Source of the DNA: Apus apus
Lineage: Eukaryota > Chordata > Aves > Apodiformes > Apodidae
Direction: 5' to 3'
DNA: 64,000 bases
Assembly (NCBI RefSeq): GCF_020740795.1
Contig: NC_067282.1
Location: forward strand, 166,896,274 to 166,960,273
A program made the translations under genes and the position numbers. This document shows, one piece after another, positions 28,261 through 40,400 of the stretch (positions within the stretch are counted from its first letter, which is position 1; each line of letters begins with the position of its first letter). The notes under the pieces are model-generated. The model was not told the DNA's origin. It did not search any database and saw nothing but the letters and a program-made list of their open reading frames with translations.

Positions 28261-28655
28261 TAAGAAAAAGAAAGCTTAAACAATAAAAAACTGCAACACA
28301 TATGGGAACACCTTTCTTCTCCCTTCCCTAGCCTCGGCTTCCCTTGTTTCCATCACCCCTTACAGTCAGACCCTCCAAGCTCCTCATCTGAGGAAACAGA
28401 AGTTTGTAAGGGCTTCTCTGTTGCTTTTCACTTCTGAGTGGGTTCTTCTCTTCTCCTTTCAGCTGCTCTGTGTTACTGCTCCAGTGTTGTTCCTCCACAG
28501 GCTGCAGTTCCTCAGGGTTATCCTTGCCCTGGCATGGGTCACCTACCGCCGTGGTTTCTCAGGGATGTCCCTGACCTGACATAGGTTGTCTGTAGCTGTA
28601 GTCCTTCAGAGATACCTCCTCTGGCATGTAGTGTCTCCTCCTAAGAGTGCATCTC
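28261..28655. repeat. C/T-rich repeat-derived block with degenerate 46-bp tandem units
   Basis: Composition changes abruptly from AT-rich flank. From about 28502 three diverged units follow each other, each with a leading g-tttctcaggg/ttcctcaggg-like part, then a cctgacctgaca/ccctggcatggg-like part. Starts are near 28502, 28548 and 28594, and a weaker unit may precede. It is probably part of an old retroviral or other repeat next to the CR1 at 28658; the family was not identified. Confidence 0.45.
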
Positions 28656-28657
28656 CA

Positions 28658-29280
28658 ATCATGTCTCCACAACTTCCCTGGGCAACCCGTGTCTCACCAC
28701 CCTTGAAGGAGAGAATTTCTTCTTAATATCTAATCTAATTCTACCTTTTTTCAGCTTAAAACTGTTCTCCCTTGTTCTATCACTACAGGCCCTTGCAAAA
28801 AGTCCCTCCCCAGCTTTTCTATAGTCCCCTTCAGGTACTGGAAGCCTGCTATGAGGTCTCCCAAGAGCCTTCTCCAGGCTGAACAACACCAACTCTTTCA
28901 ACCTGTCTCCATAAAGAAGCACTCCAGCCCTCTGATTGTCTTTGTGGCCCTCCCCTGGACTTATTCCAACAACTCCATGCCCTTCTTCCACTGGAGGCTC
29001 CACAGCTGGACACAGTACTCAAGGTGGCGTCTCATGAGAGCTGAGTAGAGGGAGAGAATCACCTCCCTCAAGCTGCTGGCCATGCTTCTTTTGATGCAGC
29101 CCAGGACACTGTTGGCTTTCTGGGCTGTGAGCACACATTGCTGGCTCATGTGTGGCTTCTCAACAGCCAACACCCAAAGGTCCTTTTCCTCAGGGCCAAT
29201 CTCAATGTGTTCTCTGCCCAGCCTGTATCTGTGCTTGGGATTGCCATGTTTCAGGTGCAGCACCTTGTACTTTCGTTTTA
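28658..29280 (-). repeat. CR1 LINE copy, frameshifted
   Basis: Minus-strand CR1. Blocks run from the 3' side (cttccctgggcaacccgtgt) through the reverse-transcriptase end (ggctgaacaacaccaactct) to an upstream part (caatgtgttctctgcccagc; ccatgtttcaggtgcagcac). The frame is broken between about 28960 and 29003: two overlapping frames each carry part of the conserved sequence. The very 3' terminal octamers are missing. Confidence 0.85.
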
Positions 29281-32099
29281 TTAACTAAAAATGCAATATT
29301 TTTTGGAATTTAAAAATAATAACAACTTTCTGCTGGTTTTGTTTCCAGTCTTGTCCAATTTAACTATACCATGGCTCCTTAGAGTTGTATTTCACAGACA
29401 TTTACTTAATCTATTAATATTTATTTATTTATTTGCAAGTTTAGAGTAGTGGTTCTGACTTATCATCAAAGTACGTCAACATAATGTGGCTGTCATGTTC
29501 TGCAAGGTCTGTAGTGAACTAGTACACAGTTGTAAACAGTAGAGATGATAAATTAGGAGGGAGAACAGAAAAATACATGAAAGAAAAAAGTAGAAGCTTT
29601 AGAAAATGTTAATGACAGTATATATTTAAAATAATTAATTCATTTACTTAATCATCAACTAAACTGATAGAAATGTATCATATTTTGGCTGTGTTGTACT
29701 GTCTTCAGTGCAATTCAATTTTCCATTATAAAATTGATGTGGGTTTTTTTTTGTTTGTTTCCCAATTACAACATCATATGAAAAAACATGAAATGGTGAC
29801 CTGCGCTAGAAAATCTTGGTGGCTTCTGCCTCTCATGTCCTCCTCAGAAAAACAGACAATAGCTGGGTAGGTTAACCTTCTGAAAACACCCTAGTCAGCA
29901 GGGACAGAACACCTCCAGAAGGTGAATCAGAGCATGACTGTAACAGGGGTACACTGCATTTGTCCTCAGATCTTTTTTTTCCACAAGCCCTTTCTTCCAT
30001 TTACTCTTTTATTGTTAAGACAGCTGGTAACCCAATGATTTTATGTTGTAGTACTCAAGCTTGCAAGAAGAATGATTGCTGCTGGTAAGTAAAACGCTCA
30101 TTTGGGTCTGGTTTCTCATAGCAGTCTTAATATCGAAATTTATAGCATTGTTGGTTAAAACAGTAACATAAAACTTTTTATTTCATAATGCCTATTCAGC
30201 AGGGAAAATTGCTTGTGTATTGTTCAGTGTCACTCAGTTCTTCAAAGAAAGTCCCAAATCCTGAGCTACAGAATTCTTTCCACTTTAACATTAATATGTT
30301 TGAGAGTCTGTGTAAATAGTTCTGGGTTTTTTCCCATTTGCAGATGTATTTCATGGTAAGACTCATTCAAGAGACTCATTTCTCTCTGTTATGTATGTCT
30401 CATGCTGCAGCTCTTATTGGAAACTGAGGAGTACAAAAATTTAGGTCAGTTTCTTGTAGAGGGGAAATGAATTAAGAAATGTTACTACGGTTCCCTATGT
30501 AGAACATTGTCATTCAAGAAAATGTTGGCTCTGGAAAGTCAGTGTCTAGTACAATTTCATCCTTCATTGAGAAATCTGCCACATGCTGAAAATGCAAGGA
30601 AGATTGACACACAGAGAAATTAATAGCATTATATTTAGTAACAGACATGATTTAGAATATGGACATTTTGACATGACTGAAGGACTATTATAGTCTGGAA
30701 GAGGCCATTCTTTTTCTCACCAATTGGAAAAAATTATTTCTGTGGCTTATTCTTCCCCATGCAATAAAAAAAAAACCATGTGCTTAAGAAGTCTGAAACA
30801 TAAAAAGATTTCTTGCAATGCATGCCTTTTTCATGGTGTTGGCATTATGGGCTATGACTGTAACGTTTTTGCTGAAGAGATGCCACCCTTGTTAGTCTTA
30901 GGTTTCTTTGGTTGTTGGGTGGGTTGTGGAGGTTTTTTTGGAGGGTGGATTTTGGGGGCTTTTGTGTTTGGTTTTGTTGTTGTTGGTTTGGTTTGTGTGT
31001 TTTGGTGTTTTAGGTTTTTTTGTCTGGTTGGTTTGGTTTTGGTGTTTTGTTTTGTTGTTTGTTTGTTTGTTTTGTGGAGGGGAGTGTTTGTCTTAACTTG
31101 ACCAGAGAGGTGGGACTTGAGCAGACAGTGACAGTTCAGAGGGAAGTCCTGGTGTGCTCTGATGATAACAGTTTGTCTAGTGTTTTGGCAGCTACTGCCA
31201 CCCTATGGTTTTCCAGAATTGATGAATGCTGCAGAGCTTTAATATGTCTCACTTCTCCAGAAACCTTGCATAGGTCAGAGAGAAGACAACGAATATTCAC
31301 TTCAGTCTTACTCCCCCTTTGTCTATGTCCCCTTTCAGAAAACTCTCCTCTGCAAAGAAAAACAGGTATGGCACGAGCAGTGTTGCTTTGGTTCAGGATG
31401 AGTGAGTCCTTTCCACTGGATTTACAGCTATGTAACTGAATATTAATTTTGGCTTCTAGGAGTTTCACTGATTATATCTGCTTTGGCAGGATATATTTAG
31501 ATTTTTTTTTTATTTTTTTTTTTTTGGAACTTCAAAATCTTTGTCTGGAGAAAGCTTTTGAAACTCAGTTCTTATGGTTGCTGTTGCTTCAGGAGTTTGT
31601 GTTTACATCATGGATACCACATACAGACAGATCTGGGTTAAAGCAATCTGGTCAAAGCACAGTGTCCTCTGAGCATTACTTCCAGTGGAGCTTTGCCCTC
31701 CCAGTGCCAGCGAATGCCCAACTAAAGGTTCTTATGTAGAAGGAGGGCATTTCAGATACCATTATTCCACTCATGACCCTACTTCATGCCAGGGAAAACC
31801 CTTGGGTGGAGAAGAAGATTTTCCTTTTGATGAAGCGGCAAAAGGGATTACCTCTTGTTTCGCCCACCTTCTCTCTGGGACTAGAAGCTTCTTTCCCTAT
31901 GACCAACCCAGCTGAAATCAGGCAGCACTAAAACAGGCTGCTTGGAGGCAGACTCAGTCAAAGGCATTGGGCTCTCTTCTACATTATTGGGAACTCTCGA
32001 CTTCCGTCCTTCCTGCCGCCCCCAACCTCATATGTGCAAAGTGTACCGAGTACAAATAGTACCCACTGCACTGAATCTGCGTTTTCCACTTGACATAAA
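29281..32099. other. Intergenic region upstream of KCNC2
   Basis: AT-rich non-coding DNA except for the G/T-rich tract at 30895-31090 and a T run at 31501-31526. GC content rises after about 31,900 toward the CpG island. Confidence 0.6.
30895..31090. repeat. G/T-rich low-complexity tract
   Basis: About 195 bases of the plus strand consist almost only of G and T, with repeated GGTTT, TTGGG and GTTGTT motifs. It gives a meaningless hydrophobic Phe/Val/Gly/Trp-rich reading frame. Some stretches carry several closely spaced GG/GGG runs. Confidence 0.8.
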
Positions 32100-33198
32100 A
32101 GTCAGATCCCCTCTCCTTCAGCCACTCCTCTCCCCCCTAAACCCCGGGGCTCCCCCCGCTGCTGGCCTGGGCGGGAGCTGGCTCTGGGGACTCCAGGGGG
32201 CTGCTCAATGTCGGGGCCAGCCAGCACCAGGCGCATCCCCAACCCCGCACCTCTCGGCTGCGGGTGCTGTGTGACCCATGTGCTGCGGGCACTGCCCTGC
32301 CAGGTGAAGGACCCCCTCCTGGGGGGGATGAGCAGCTCCTCTCCATAGTCACCTGTAGCTAGGGCGCTGCTTTTCCTGTATTCCTACGAAAAACAGCTAT
32401 TCTCAGCCCCGGTCCCTTCCCGCATCTTTTCCTTAAGTGAACCAAATTTACATGTAAGAGGAGCGGACGTGGCGGTACCTTTTTCGGAGAGATGCGTTAT
32501 TTGTTTTTCCTATCGCCTCCTTCCGCCCCACAGGGCTGGGAGTGGGGGGCTAGAGAGGTAGAGAGAGACGGCTCCCCTGCCCCTGTTCCCGCCCCGGGGA
32601 GGAGCTTCGGCCCCAAATGAGATACGTTTTCACCTTTGGACTCGTCTTCCTGAAGAGGCGCCGAGATTTCGGCAGCACCGGTCTCCGGGGTGCCCGGACC
32701 CACTGCCCATGGCTCTGCTCTCCGGCGATGCTCGCTCCCAGTCCCGGTGTGGAAAGGCGGCGTCTCTCGGGTGAGATGAAAGGAGCGGGGTCTCCGAGCG
32801 GGCGGCGACAGCCGCTTTTACGCCTTTCGGAGTTGAGCATGGAGGGAGATGAAACAGCTACCTGAACGCGGAAAAAAATCACCCCAACAACAAGTAGTTC
32901 TCAGCAGGCAGAGCGGCTGGGAGCCGCCACGTACAACCGGAGCCCGCCGGAGAAGCGGAGCTGCTTCCTCTCCTCCGGCAAAGGTAGCGGAGGGGCGGCG
33001 GGGAGGAAGAGGGGCTGGCGGGAGGGAGGGAGCGTGGAGAACCCCCCGCAGCCCGGCGCTGGCTCCACGGGCTCTTCCCTGAGATGCACGCTCGTTTCGT
33101 GATTTATCTGAGAAAGTCGCGAGCCGAGCTCCAGCTCCAGACATCTTTTCCAAGGGTGTGCCTGCTGCCTGAGCTGCTGGAGGGGCTTGGTCTTCTTC

Positions 33199-33247
33199 CC
33201 CCAAAAAGCAATTCCCCAAAAAGCAATTCCTCAAAAAGCAATTCCTC
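33199..33247. repeat. 16-bp tandem repeat, 3 copies, in the KCNC2 upstream region
   Basis: Three near-identical copies of a unit with core CAAAAAGCAATTCC and a 16-bp period, inside the CpG island about 600 bases before the start codon. Confidence 0.85.
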
Positions 33248-33725
33248 CCTCCCAAAATAGAGGCGAGGGGCGGGAGCCTTTCGCCTTTCATCTTTCTTGT
33301 TTTCCTCCTCGTTAAGCTGTTAGGATAATAAAAGCTAGATGTCTATTAAATAATTAACCGCACACTTTCTATTCCATCAGCTGGGTTCACACAGCCCCGC
33401 GAGGGAGAAGGGGGTGGGGACGGTGGCGGATCCGTACCCGGGAGAAGCGGCAGTGCCGTTTCGGCAGCCGGTAGCCTGCTTTCAGGGGAAGCGGGGAGAG
33501 AGCGCGGGGCGCGCAGGCGGGAGAGCCCTCCGCGGGAGGAGCAGCCCGGCGGTGGGGGGCCGGGGACCGGCGGCGGGGCGGATCGGGAGGGCTCTCCCGA
33601 CCGTACAGGGCGTAGAGATCGGGAGAATGGAGAGGGCTGGGGAAGGCGGGGAATAGCCCCCCGCCCGGAGCCCCCCGTGCCGCCTGGGCGAGCTTCTCCT
33701 CGACTTCTTTTCTGTTGCGTTTAAG

Positions 33726-33829
33726 GCAGAAGCTCGTTCCCCGCGGACGTGCCCGCGCCCGGCTGCCCCCCCCTGCCCATCGCCGCTGCCGCCTCCCGCG
33801 CCCTCCCCAGTCATGTCCGACCCGGAGCG
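33726..33829 (+). other. KCNC2: KCNC2 5' untranslated sequence next to the start
   Basis: GC-rich leader without an in-frame ATG before the start codon. A pyrimidine-rich stretch ending TTTAAG at 33725 could be the acceptor of a spliced 5' UTR exon, as mammalian KCNC2 has a non-coding first exon. Alternatively the leader is continuous with the island upstream. Confidence 0.4.
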
Positions 33830-33860
33830 ATGGGGAAGCTCGAGGACAACGAGAGGGTGA
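33813..33860 (+). promoter_or_regulatory. KCNC2: Overlapping upstream ORF in the KCNC2 leader
   Basis: An ATG 17 bases before the KCNC2 start opens a 15-codon frame ([15 protein letters not shown]) that overlaps the main start and stops at 33858-33860. Its context has T at -3, so it is weak and leaky scanning to the main ATG is expected. It could lower translation if the leader is transcribed from upstream. Confidence 0.55.
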
Positions 33861-34474
33861 TCCTCAACGTGGGGGGCACGCGGCACGAGACCTACCGCAG
33901 CACCCTGAAGACCCTGCCGGGGACCCGCCTGGCTCTGCTCGCCTGCGAGTCCCAGAGCGAGTCCCCGGGCGGCGAGGAACCGCCGCCGCCGACCTCCAAC
34001 CCGCCGCCGCCGGCGGGCGGCTGCCCGGAGCCCGGCAGCGGTTGCAGCCCCCGGGGCACCGGGGCCGCTGCTGCCGCCAGCGAGTTTTTCTTCGACCGTC
34101 ACCCGGGGGTCTTCGCCTATGTGCTCAATTATTACCGCACCGGCAAGCTGCACTGCCCCGCCGACGTGTGCGGGCCGCTCTTCGAGGAGGAGCTGGCGTT
34201 TTGGGGCATCGACGAGACCGACGTGGAGCCCTGCTGCTGGATGACCTACCGCCAGCACCGCGACGCCGAGGAGGCCCTCGACATCTTCGAGGCGCCCGAT
34301 CTGCTGACGGGCGAGCCGCCCCCCGACGGCGACGACGACGACGGCTTGGCTGCCAAGAGGCTCGGCATCGAGGACGTGGGGGCCGCCGCCGAGGGCAAGG
34401 GCGGGCGCTGGCGGCGGCTACAGCCCCGTGTCTGGGCGCTCTTCGAGGACCCCTACTCCTCGCGGGCCGCCAGG
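33830..34474 (+). CDS. KCNC2: KCNC2 (Kv3.2) first coding exon, N-terminus and T1 domain
   Basis: Encodes the first 215 residues of the Shaw-type voltage-gated potassium channel Kv3.2, which gives fast-spiking neurons rapid repolarisation at the plasma membrane. Seen: [20 protein letters not shown] start, then a Pro/Gly-rich variable stretch (about residues 44-82), [20 protein letters not shown], and the T1 zinc motif H108-x5-C114-x20-C135-C136. Then come the acidic GDDDDG and [21 protein letters not shown], after which the S1 segment would follow. The exon ends at a codon boundary before gtaagc, as in other KCNC genes. The start was chosen because MGK-(x)[14 protein letters not shown] is the family start and its context (G at -3, G at +4) is good. 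The [20 protein letters not shown] form and the position after CAPS2 favour KCNC2 over its paralogues. All membrane segments lie beyond the window. Confidence 0.96.
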
Positions 34475-37400
34475 GTAAGCGCCGTCGGACGGCGCTCCCG
34501 CCCGGGTTGAGCGGCTGGGGAGGCCCAGAGCCAGCTGGGGTGTGCACGTCGTGGTCCCCTGTGTGGGAGGCAGGCATGCGGGGCATCGAGGGGAAGCTCG
34601 CCCCGCTTGGGGTGGGTGAGTGTGTGGGCGTGAGGAGGTGATGCTTTGGTGGGCTGTTGTGTGGGAGTGACATTTGCCCCCGTTGGGCAGTGGTGCTAGT
34701 CCCCTCTGTATCTGCAGTCAATGTTAGGCGTTGAGGGGGTCCTGCTGTGCCGCTGTCCCACCGCGGGAGCGCATAGGGTGTGAGGTGGGAGCTGTTCCCT
34801 GAGCAGCAGCCTGTGAGGGAGCCACGCTTGCCTCCCTGGCCTGGGGATGTGTGGAGGTGCTGCTGGCTGGGTGACTCGTTTGTGTGTGTGGGCAGGAACA
34901 GCCCCAAGGTGCCCTCGTCCTTTTTGAGGACTCACAAGGAGGTGTCTCTGGTGCTGGCGCAGCTGGCCCTACTGGGAGGCCATAATTTCTCCCACAGCTG
35001 TTAGAGGTCTTGGGTTTGGGGTGAAGCGGTGACAGCAGTGCAGGAGAGCGAGCCAGCCCTTTCTCGGCTTCACTCTGTCTGCACTGGGAGGTGATCTGAG
35101 TTCAACAAAGTAAGTGTGACAGGGGGTCACCCTGGCTCTCCCTCCATTGATTTCTCAGGGTGACCCTCACAGTCTCTCTGGCTGAGGGTATGAGTATGAG
35201 GCAGTAAACGATCCTGCTCAGTTTCTCTTATTTAGATAGTGATTTTTGGATTTTGACTCTGACTGCTTTTTGCTTTTGAATATTATGTGGATTTTAGTTC
35301 TGTCTTTCAGTGCTGTTGTTAGTGGTGATGAGGGTTCACTTTCTAACTCCAGGGCTGTGGGGCAAATTGTTGTCATTCCTATGAGAGAAATAGACAGTGA
35401 TGCCTCAAATTTAATAGTGAGAAAAGCAACCATCAGCAAATCCTCTCTGAGATACAAGAAAAAGAAGAACATGTCATTGGAAATGTATTATTTTAAAATT
35501 ATGATAACTGTTTTGCAACATATTTACTAGGATTTCCAGTGGAGCATTCAGAGCTAAACCTCATCCTGCAAAACTGCGGTTATGGTGCATATCATCTCAC
35601 CTTCAGTCCTACTGATTTCACTGGCAACCTCATAGATATGGCCATAAGCGTGTGGTTAAGTGACTTCTGAGTTGTACCCTCTGGCCTGACGCAGTCTTTA
35701 TGAAAGTTAGCAACTCCTATGAGCGTAGGGAGGTAAGTTAAACAGAAAGTAAAATTCCTCGTAGTTATTACTGTCACTTGCTGAGTGCCAGTTTTTGTTT
35801 TTGAAGGTTGCCCACCACTTTGTTTTCCCTTGACAGCTGGTTTCAGCTGATATTTAAAATACATTTTTAACACAGGATTGGATCTGAAGAAAAAATACCC
35901 AAGGTGTCTGTCTTTGCTCATCAATGACATACCCACATTGCTCTCATCTCAGCTGTGTGAATCCTAAAGAAAGTTTAGCTGTCCGTTGCCTGGCAAAACT
36001 GTAGTGCGCGTGGTGTTTGCCCTGCAGGTTGTCTTTCACCTACTGTTTTGTGAAAAGTTGCTGACAGTGTAAAGTCTACAGCTTTTACAGTAGGGAATCT
36101 CTCCACTGAACTTTGCTGGAGAACTGAGGAGTACAGAGTAAATGTTAAATGGAAGATACTAGGAGAAATCAGAAGGTAGGCATGCTGAATGCAATTGCAC
36201 CCTGGCATTGTAGCTGTTGCTTGGGTTTTCAGTCCACTTTGGTCCACTCATTGACAGAATCTGCAGGCACTTGCTTTCCAAATTTTCTATCTGTACTAGA
36301 CCATCCTGAAAGATCAGTGGCTCGGGTAAAGATACTTCAAGTTTGCAAACTGAATGCCTTAATTAACATTATGATAGAAAATTGCAGCATGGCAATGTTA
36401 ATCCTTTAGAAGATAAGGGGTTTATCTTTTTTAACTTATAAACTGCTATTAAATATTATGTTCTGGTTTCAAGCCCAGGCAGCCAGAGTAAGGCAATGTC
36501 AGAGATGTAACAGCAGTGTCTAAATCAGTGTTTTCATTTTCTTCAAGGCTGCTGCTATGTAGCTTGATCTTCTGGGTAGGGAGACAACTTTCAGAATTGC
36601 TAAAAGGTTTTAAAGCATGAAGTAAATTAGTATTTAAGGACTAGCATGCACTTAGTGAGCACTCTTAAAAACTAATTTAAGGAGATGGTAACCTTAGTTT
36701 GGAACTTAGTTACTGTCAAGTCACCATTTTCCCACACCTGAAACAAAGATACTGTATTTTGAGTATTCTGACAAATACACTTTTGTTTTGTGTCAGCTGA
36801 AATGATGACTAACTCTAAAAACATTTGGGTGAAATCCTGGTCTTACTGAAACCAAGACAAAACTCTATGAACAACAATCTTTGCCTCACAGTGTTAGCTA
36901 CTGACTCATACACCACTAAGATTATGGTGAGCTTGTTTAGTGGTAAACTTTCTTAATAACTGTGGTAATTCTTTTTTTAGCATCACTGCCTGATTTAACT
37001 TCAGCAGTATGGTGATGATAAAAATGGGATATTTTATATTAATGAAATGGTACTTAACATTTGCATTGTTTTTTGTTTTTTTTTTTTTAATCCTAAACTG
37101 TGATCTCTAAAAATAGAAATTTATAGAAATTCAAATATAAGTTGCCATGGTAACCTATTGGGGGATAGTGCACGCACAAGATTATTCTAACAAGACCATC
37201 CAGTCATGTTACATAAATGGTGAAACTAGTATGTTGAGAAGAAGGTTTACTTCATTTAAGATTCTAAAAAAAATTTTGAACTTCTGGTGTATGCAGTATG
37301 ATTTTCAGGTAGTGACATCTGCTAAACATGGCTTTTGTAAATATAAAATGTAATCCATGTACATACAATTGCTTTGAAACCTGCAACATTTTTAGGATTT

Positions 37401-40400
37401 ACATCTAATGTTATTTCTGTTTTAATTTTATGGTGTTGGACTTCATAGACTGTGAAATGAAGTTAAAGAGTACAGCGGTACTCCTTTCACTCTGGCCTTA
37501 ATAGAGCAATCATTCACAAACTGCTTTTTGATAGAATGCTATTATGTAGATACAGAGAGCTACTGGCTTAAGAAGCTGTCATAGGAGGAGAAATGTTGGG
37601 CAACTAAATCTTTCTATGAGTTGATTTAAGCACCTCTGAAAAAGACACCTGATTCTTACCTGACTCGAGGCGTGTATGGTGAGTTTTTCTAGTTAATACC
37701 TGTAAGTGAGTTTGGTATCCTTCGATGGCCTGTAAGTGCAAAGAACTCATCATGGTTTAGTAAAGTGCCAAGATACATGTAAGTAGTTTGTAAGAAAGTA
37801 TGAGAGGCATAATTGAGCTCTGACTTTAAAAGTGTCTGCAGATGTCCAGCAGGACCTAGCATGTCAGCGCTAGTCTCAGATATAATTTTTCAAATTAATT
37901 AAGCTTTTAAAGCCTTTTACTTTTGAATAATAGCTGAAACATGATGCTTTTTAAAGAAGTAATTAGTATTTGTCATTGATTCTTCCTAAGGATTATGGAT
38001 TACTCATGTACTTAGTGCAGGAACTAACAATTGGCCCTGGGATTCACATCGTTCACTTGCTGAGAAGACTGCAAATCTGTTCATGGATAAGGGGGCAGTG
38101 CCTCTGAAGCTGGGGAGCTCAGCACTGCAGGAGTCAGTCTGGCCCAGGGCACTTGAGCAGGCCCTGCCTGCAGTGCCTTTTCTCAGCAGCCAAAAGCGAG
38201 TCACTCAAACTCTTTGCTGTATGGCTTTTATCTATAGGAAAGATTGGTTTACAGGGGAAGGATAAAACCAAATTAACAAGTATTTGTAAAGATTGCTGTA
38301 AGTATTCACTGAAATGCATGTGAAACCACAAAAGCTGTGCAATCTTGCCATCGAGATACTTACGCCTTGCAAGTGTTTTAAAAACTACTGATCTTATGCT
38401 GCTTCATTGTGATATGAGGAGCAGGACTTGAACAGTGAGTGGGATTGTTGGATGGAAATGTGAAGTTCCCATCTGTTGCTTTACCTGAAAGTACATTGTC
38501 AGAGTCTCCTTTCACTGTCCTGTAACATCTACACCAGCTTTGAACATTTGATGGGGTTGCTTGTAGGGAGAATCAGCTGAAATGAGTGAGATGGGAGAGG
38601 GAGAAAATACTATTGTATAGATACGTTAATCTCAGAATATATGTTTGTAAATTAATAGTGAATAACAAAGTTTCTGTGCTTGATTAAAAAATAGAAATGC
38701 CCTTTAATTTAGAAGTGAAAATCTTTACTTCCAGTCTTTTATTCAGCAAGAAAAGAAAGTATACTTATATTTTGTCATTTAACAATTTTAGAGGTATGCA
38801 GACATCTTCTATCTGAAAATAATATAAAATAAGTAGTAAAGGCTGATTCGGGATCTGCAAAGAGAGTATTCCTTTTGCCATGTTGGTATTCAAAGTGATG
38901 AATTAACTTTAAGTGGGAAAAGAGTCCATTAGTTTAAATTGGTGAAACCACTTGTCCTGCTTGAAGCATTTAGCCTATGGGAGCTGTTGTTTTTAAAGAA
39001 AAAGCATGATTTTTTCCTACTAACAAAAATCATAATGCATCACTGTTACAGATATTTATGTGCTCTGTACATTCATGTGTACATGGGCTGAGTAAATTGT
39101 ATTGTAAGTAATTGTTATTAACTTACTTCTAGCATGCTGGCTTTTAAAAGTTCTAATTGGAAATTGTAGCTTTAATACATGATGTATTCAACATCAACTG
39201 GCGTGATCTACCTCAAGTGTAGATGATCTCTGATGGTACTGACATATTGGTGAGGTAAAATCAGCAAGATTTCTGCCTCCCGAACTTCTGCCTTTTCCTC
39301 TACAGCTGTTCTGCCTGATGCTGCTAGTGTTTCCATGGAAACAAGCCAGCTCTTGGCTTCCTCTTCCCATTCAAAACAGCCTTCTCGCTGTCACTTACTC
39401 ATCTGGGAAAAGCATTTTGTCATGGCTTTGACATAAATGCCACACCGATGATCTGTCTTGTCATTGCAGAAGCAAATGCTGTTGCATACGCACATGTGTA
39501 TACAGCTGGGATCGTCTTCCAACCACTCTAAAATAATTTGGTTAATGGATTTAGGCTGAATTTGCTTTGGTGTAAATGGAAGTAGAAATTAGCTTAACAC
39601 ACCCAGTCCAAGATAATAACAGTGTGAGAAGTGTGGTTTTTTGAGAAACTGGGCAGACCACGTTCCTTTCCTTAATGTAGTTAATATACGAGGTACTATC
39701 TGTCACGTTTGTTTGTGGTAGTAAAATTCTCAAGTGGTTTACTTTGGGGATGAGAACTGATCTTCAAACTGATTAAGATGGTGGTGGGAGAAATAGCTCA
39801 CAACTTCTGGTGAATATTGTATAGGTTTCAATACTACTGTCAGTTGAGCTATGGCATTATCATGCCATTGTCACATGATGTGGTCAGGATACAAAAAAAG
39901 TGACACAAAAAACCTGGAATCTTGGATGTCCCATTTTTGCTTGTTTGGTGAACTGGTGTTTAGTCATAATCACAGAAGTCCAGAACTCAGACAGATCCCA
40001 AATCCCGGTCTTGTTTCCTTTGCTGTAGGGACTTAAAGATATTTTAAGGGAAGTTTGTCATTTTCTCCCTCAGTGACTGTTGACAGAATGTGACTGTTCT
40101 CTGGCTATGAATTTGACTTGCAATTGGGTAGAAAGACCAAAGAAGAAGAAAGACATCTTTGTATAAATTTTTAATGTTTTAATAATCTCTTACGAAATGC
40201 TGACCAGTTGTTTTAAGACAGAAGAGGCAAGTTCTTCTCATTATCAAGTGCTGTTTCAATGCTGTTCATTTCTTCAGAGATTCCTCCTGCTTGTCCTGTG
40301 CCTCAGACCCTTTGTTCATCTTGGGGAAACACGGCTTCCTTCAGACACAACTGGAAAGAAAGGGTTTATGTTTTATATATTTAACAACTCATGCTAATAA

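Larger units (their letters stand above)
32100..34640 (+). promoter_or_regulatory. KCNC2: CpG island spanning KCNC2 promoter, 5' UTR and first coding exon
   Basis: Sharp rise in G+C and CpG density relative to flanks, with many CG dinucleotides and GGGCGG/GGGGCGG-type Sp1-like sites (for example near 32990 and 33575). Large vertebrate CpG islands mark promoters, and this one covers the KCNC2 start codon. An ataataaaag at 33325-33334 might act as a weak TATA-like element. The transcription start cannot be fixed from sequence. Confidence 0.75.

Noticed and set aside
30724..31439. Hydrophobic 125- and 139-codon frames
   Set aside because: Produced by the G/T-only low-complexity tract; Phe/Val/Gly/Trp repeats without membrane-protein logic.
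31942..32352. Pro/Ser-rich frames on both strands before the CpG island
   Set aside because: GC-rich random open frames; no conserved motif and no splice context.
33749..33829. N-terminal extension of KCNC2 by 27 residues
   Set aside because: The extended frame begins at GTG with no in-frame ATG upstream; the family start is MGK at 33830.
33482..34258. Long minus-strand open frame (258 codons) over the KCNC2 exon
   Set aside because: A GC-rich shadow of the KCNC2 reading frame; composition is Arg/Gly/Ala-rich with no family resemblance.
33715..34641. 308-codon plus-strand frame overlapping KCNC2
   Set aside because: Opens at a non-ATG codon, Arg-rich, out of frame with the clearly conserved channel protein; a shadow frame.
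34125..34907. 260-codon minus-strand frame
   Set aside because: Arg/Pro/Ser-rich shadow extending from the exon into the intron; no motif.
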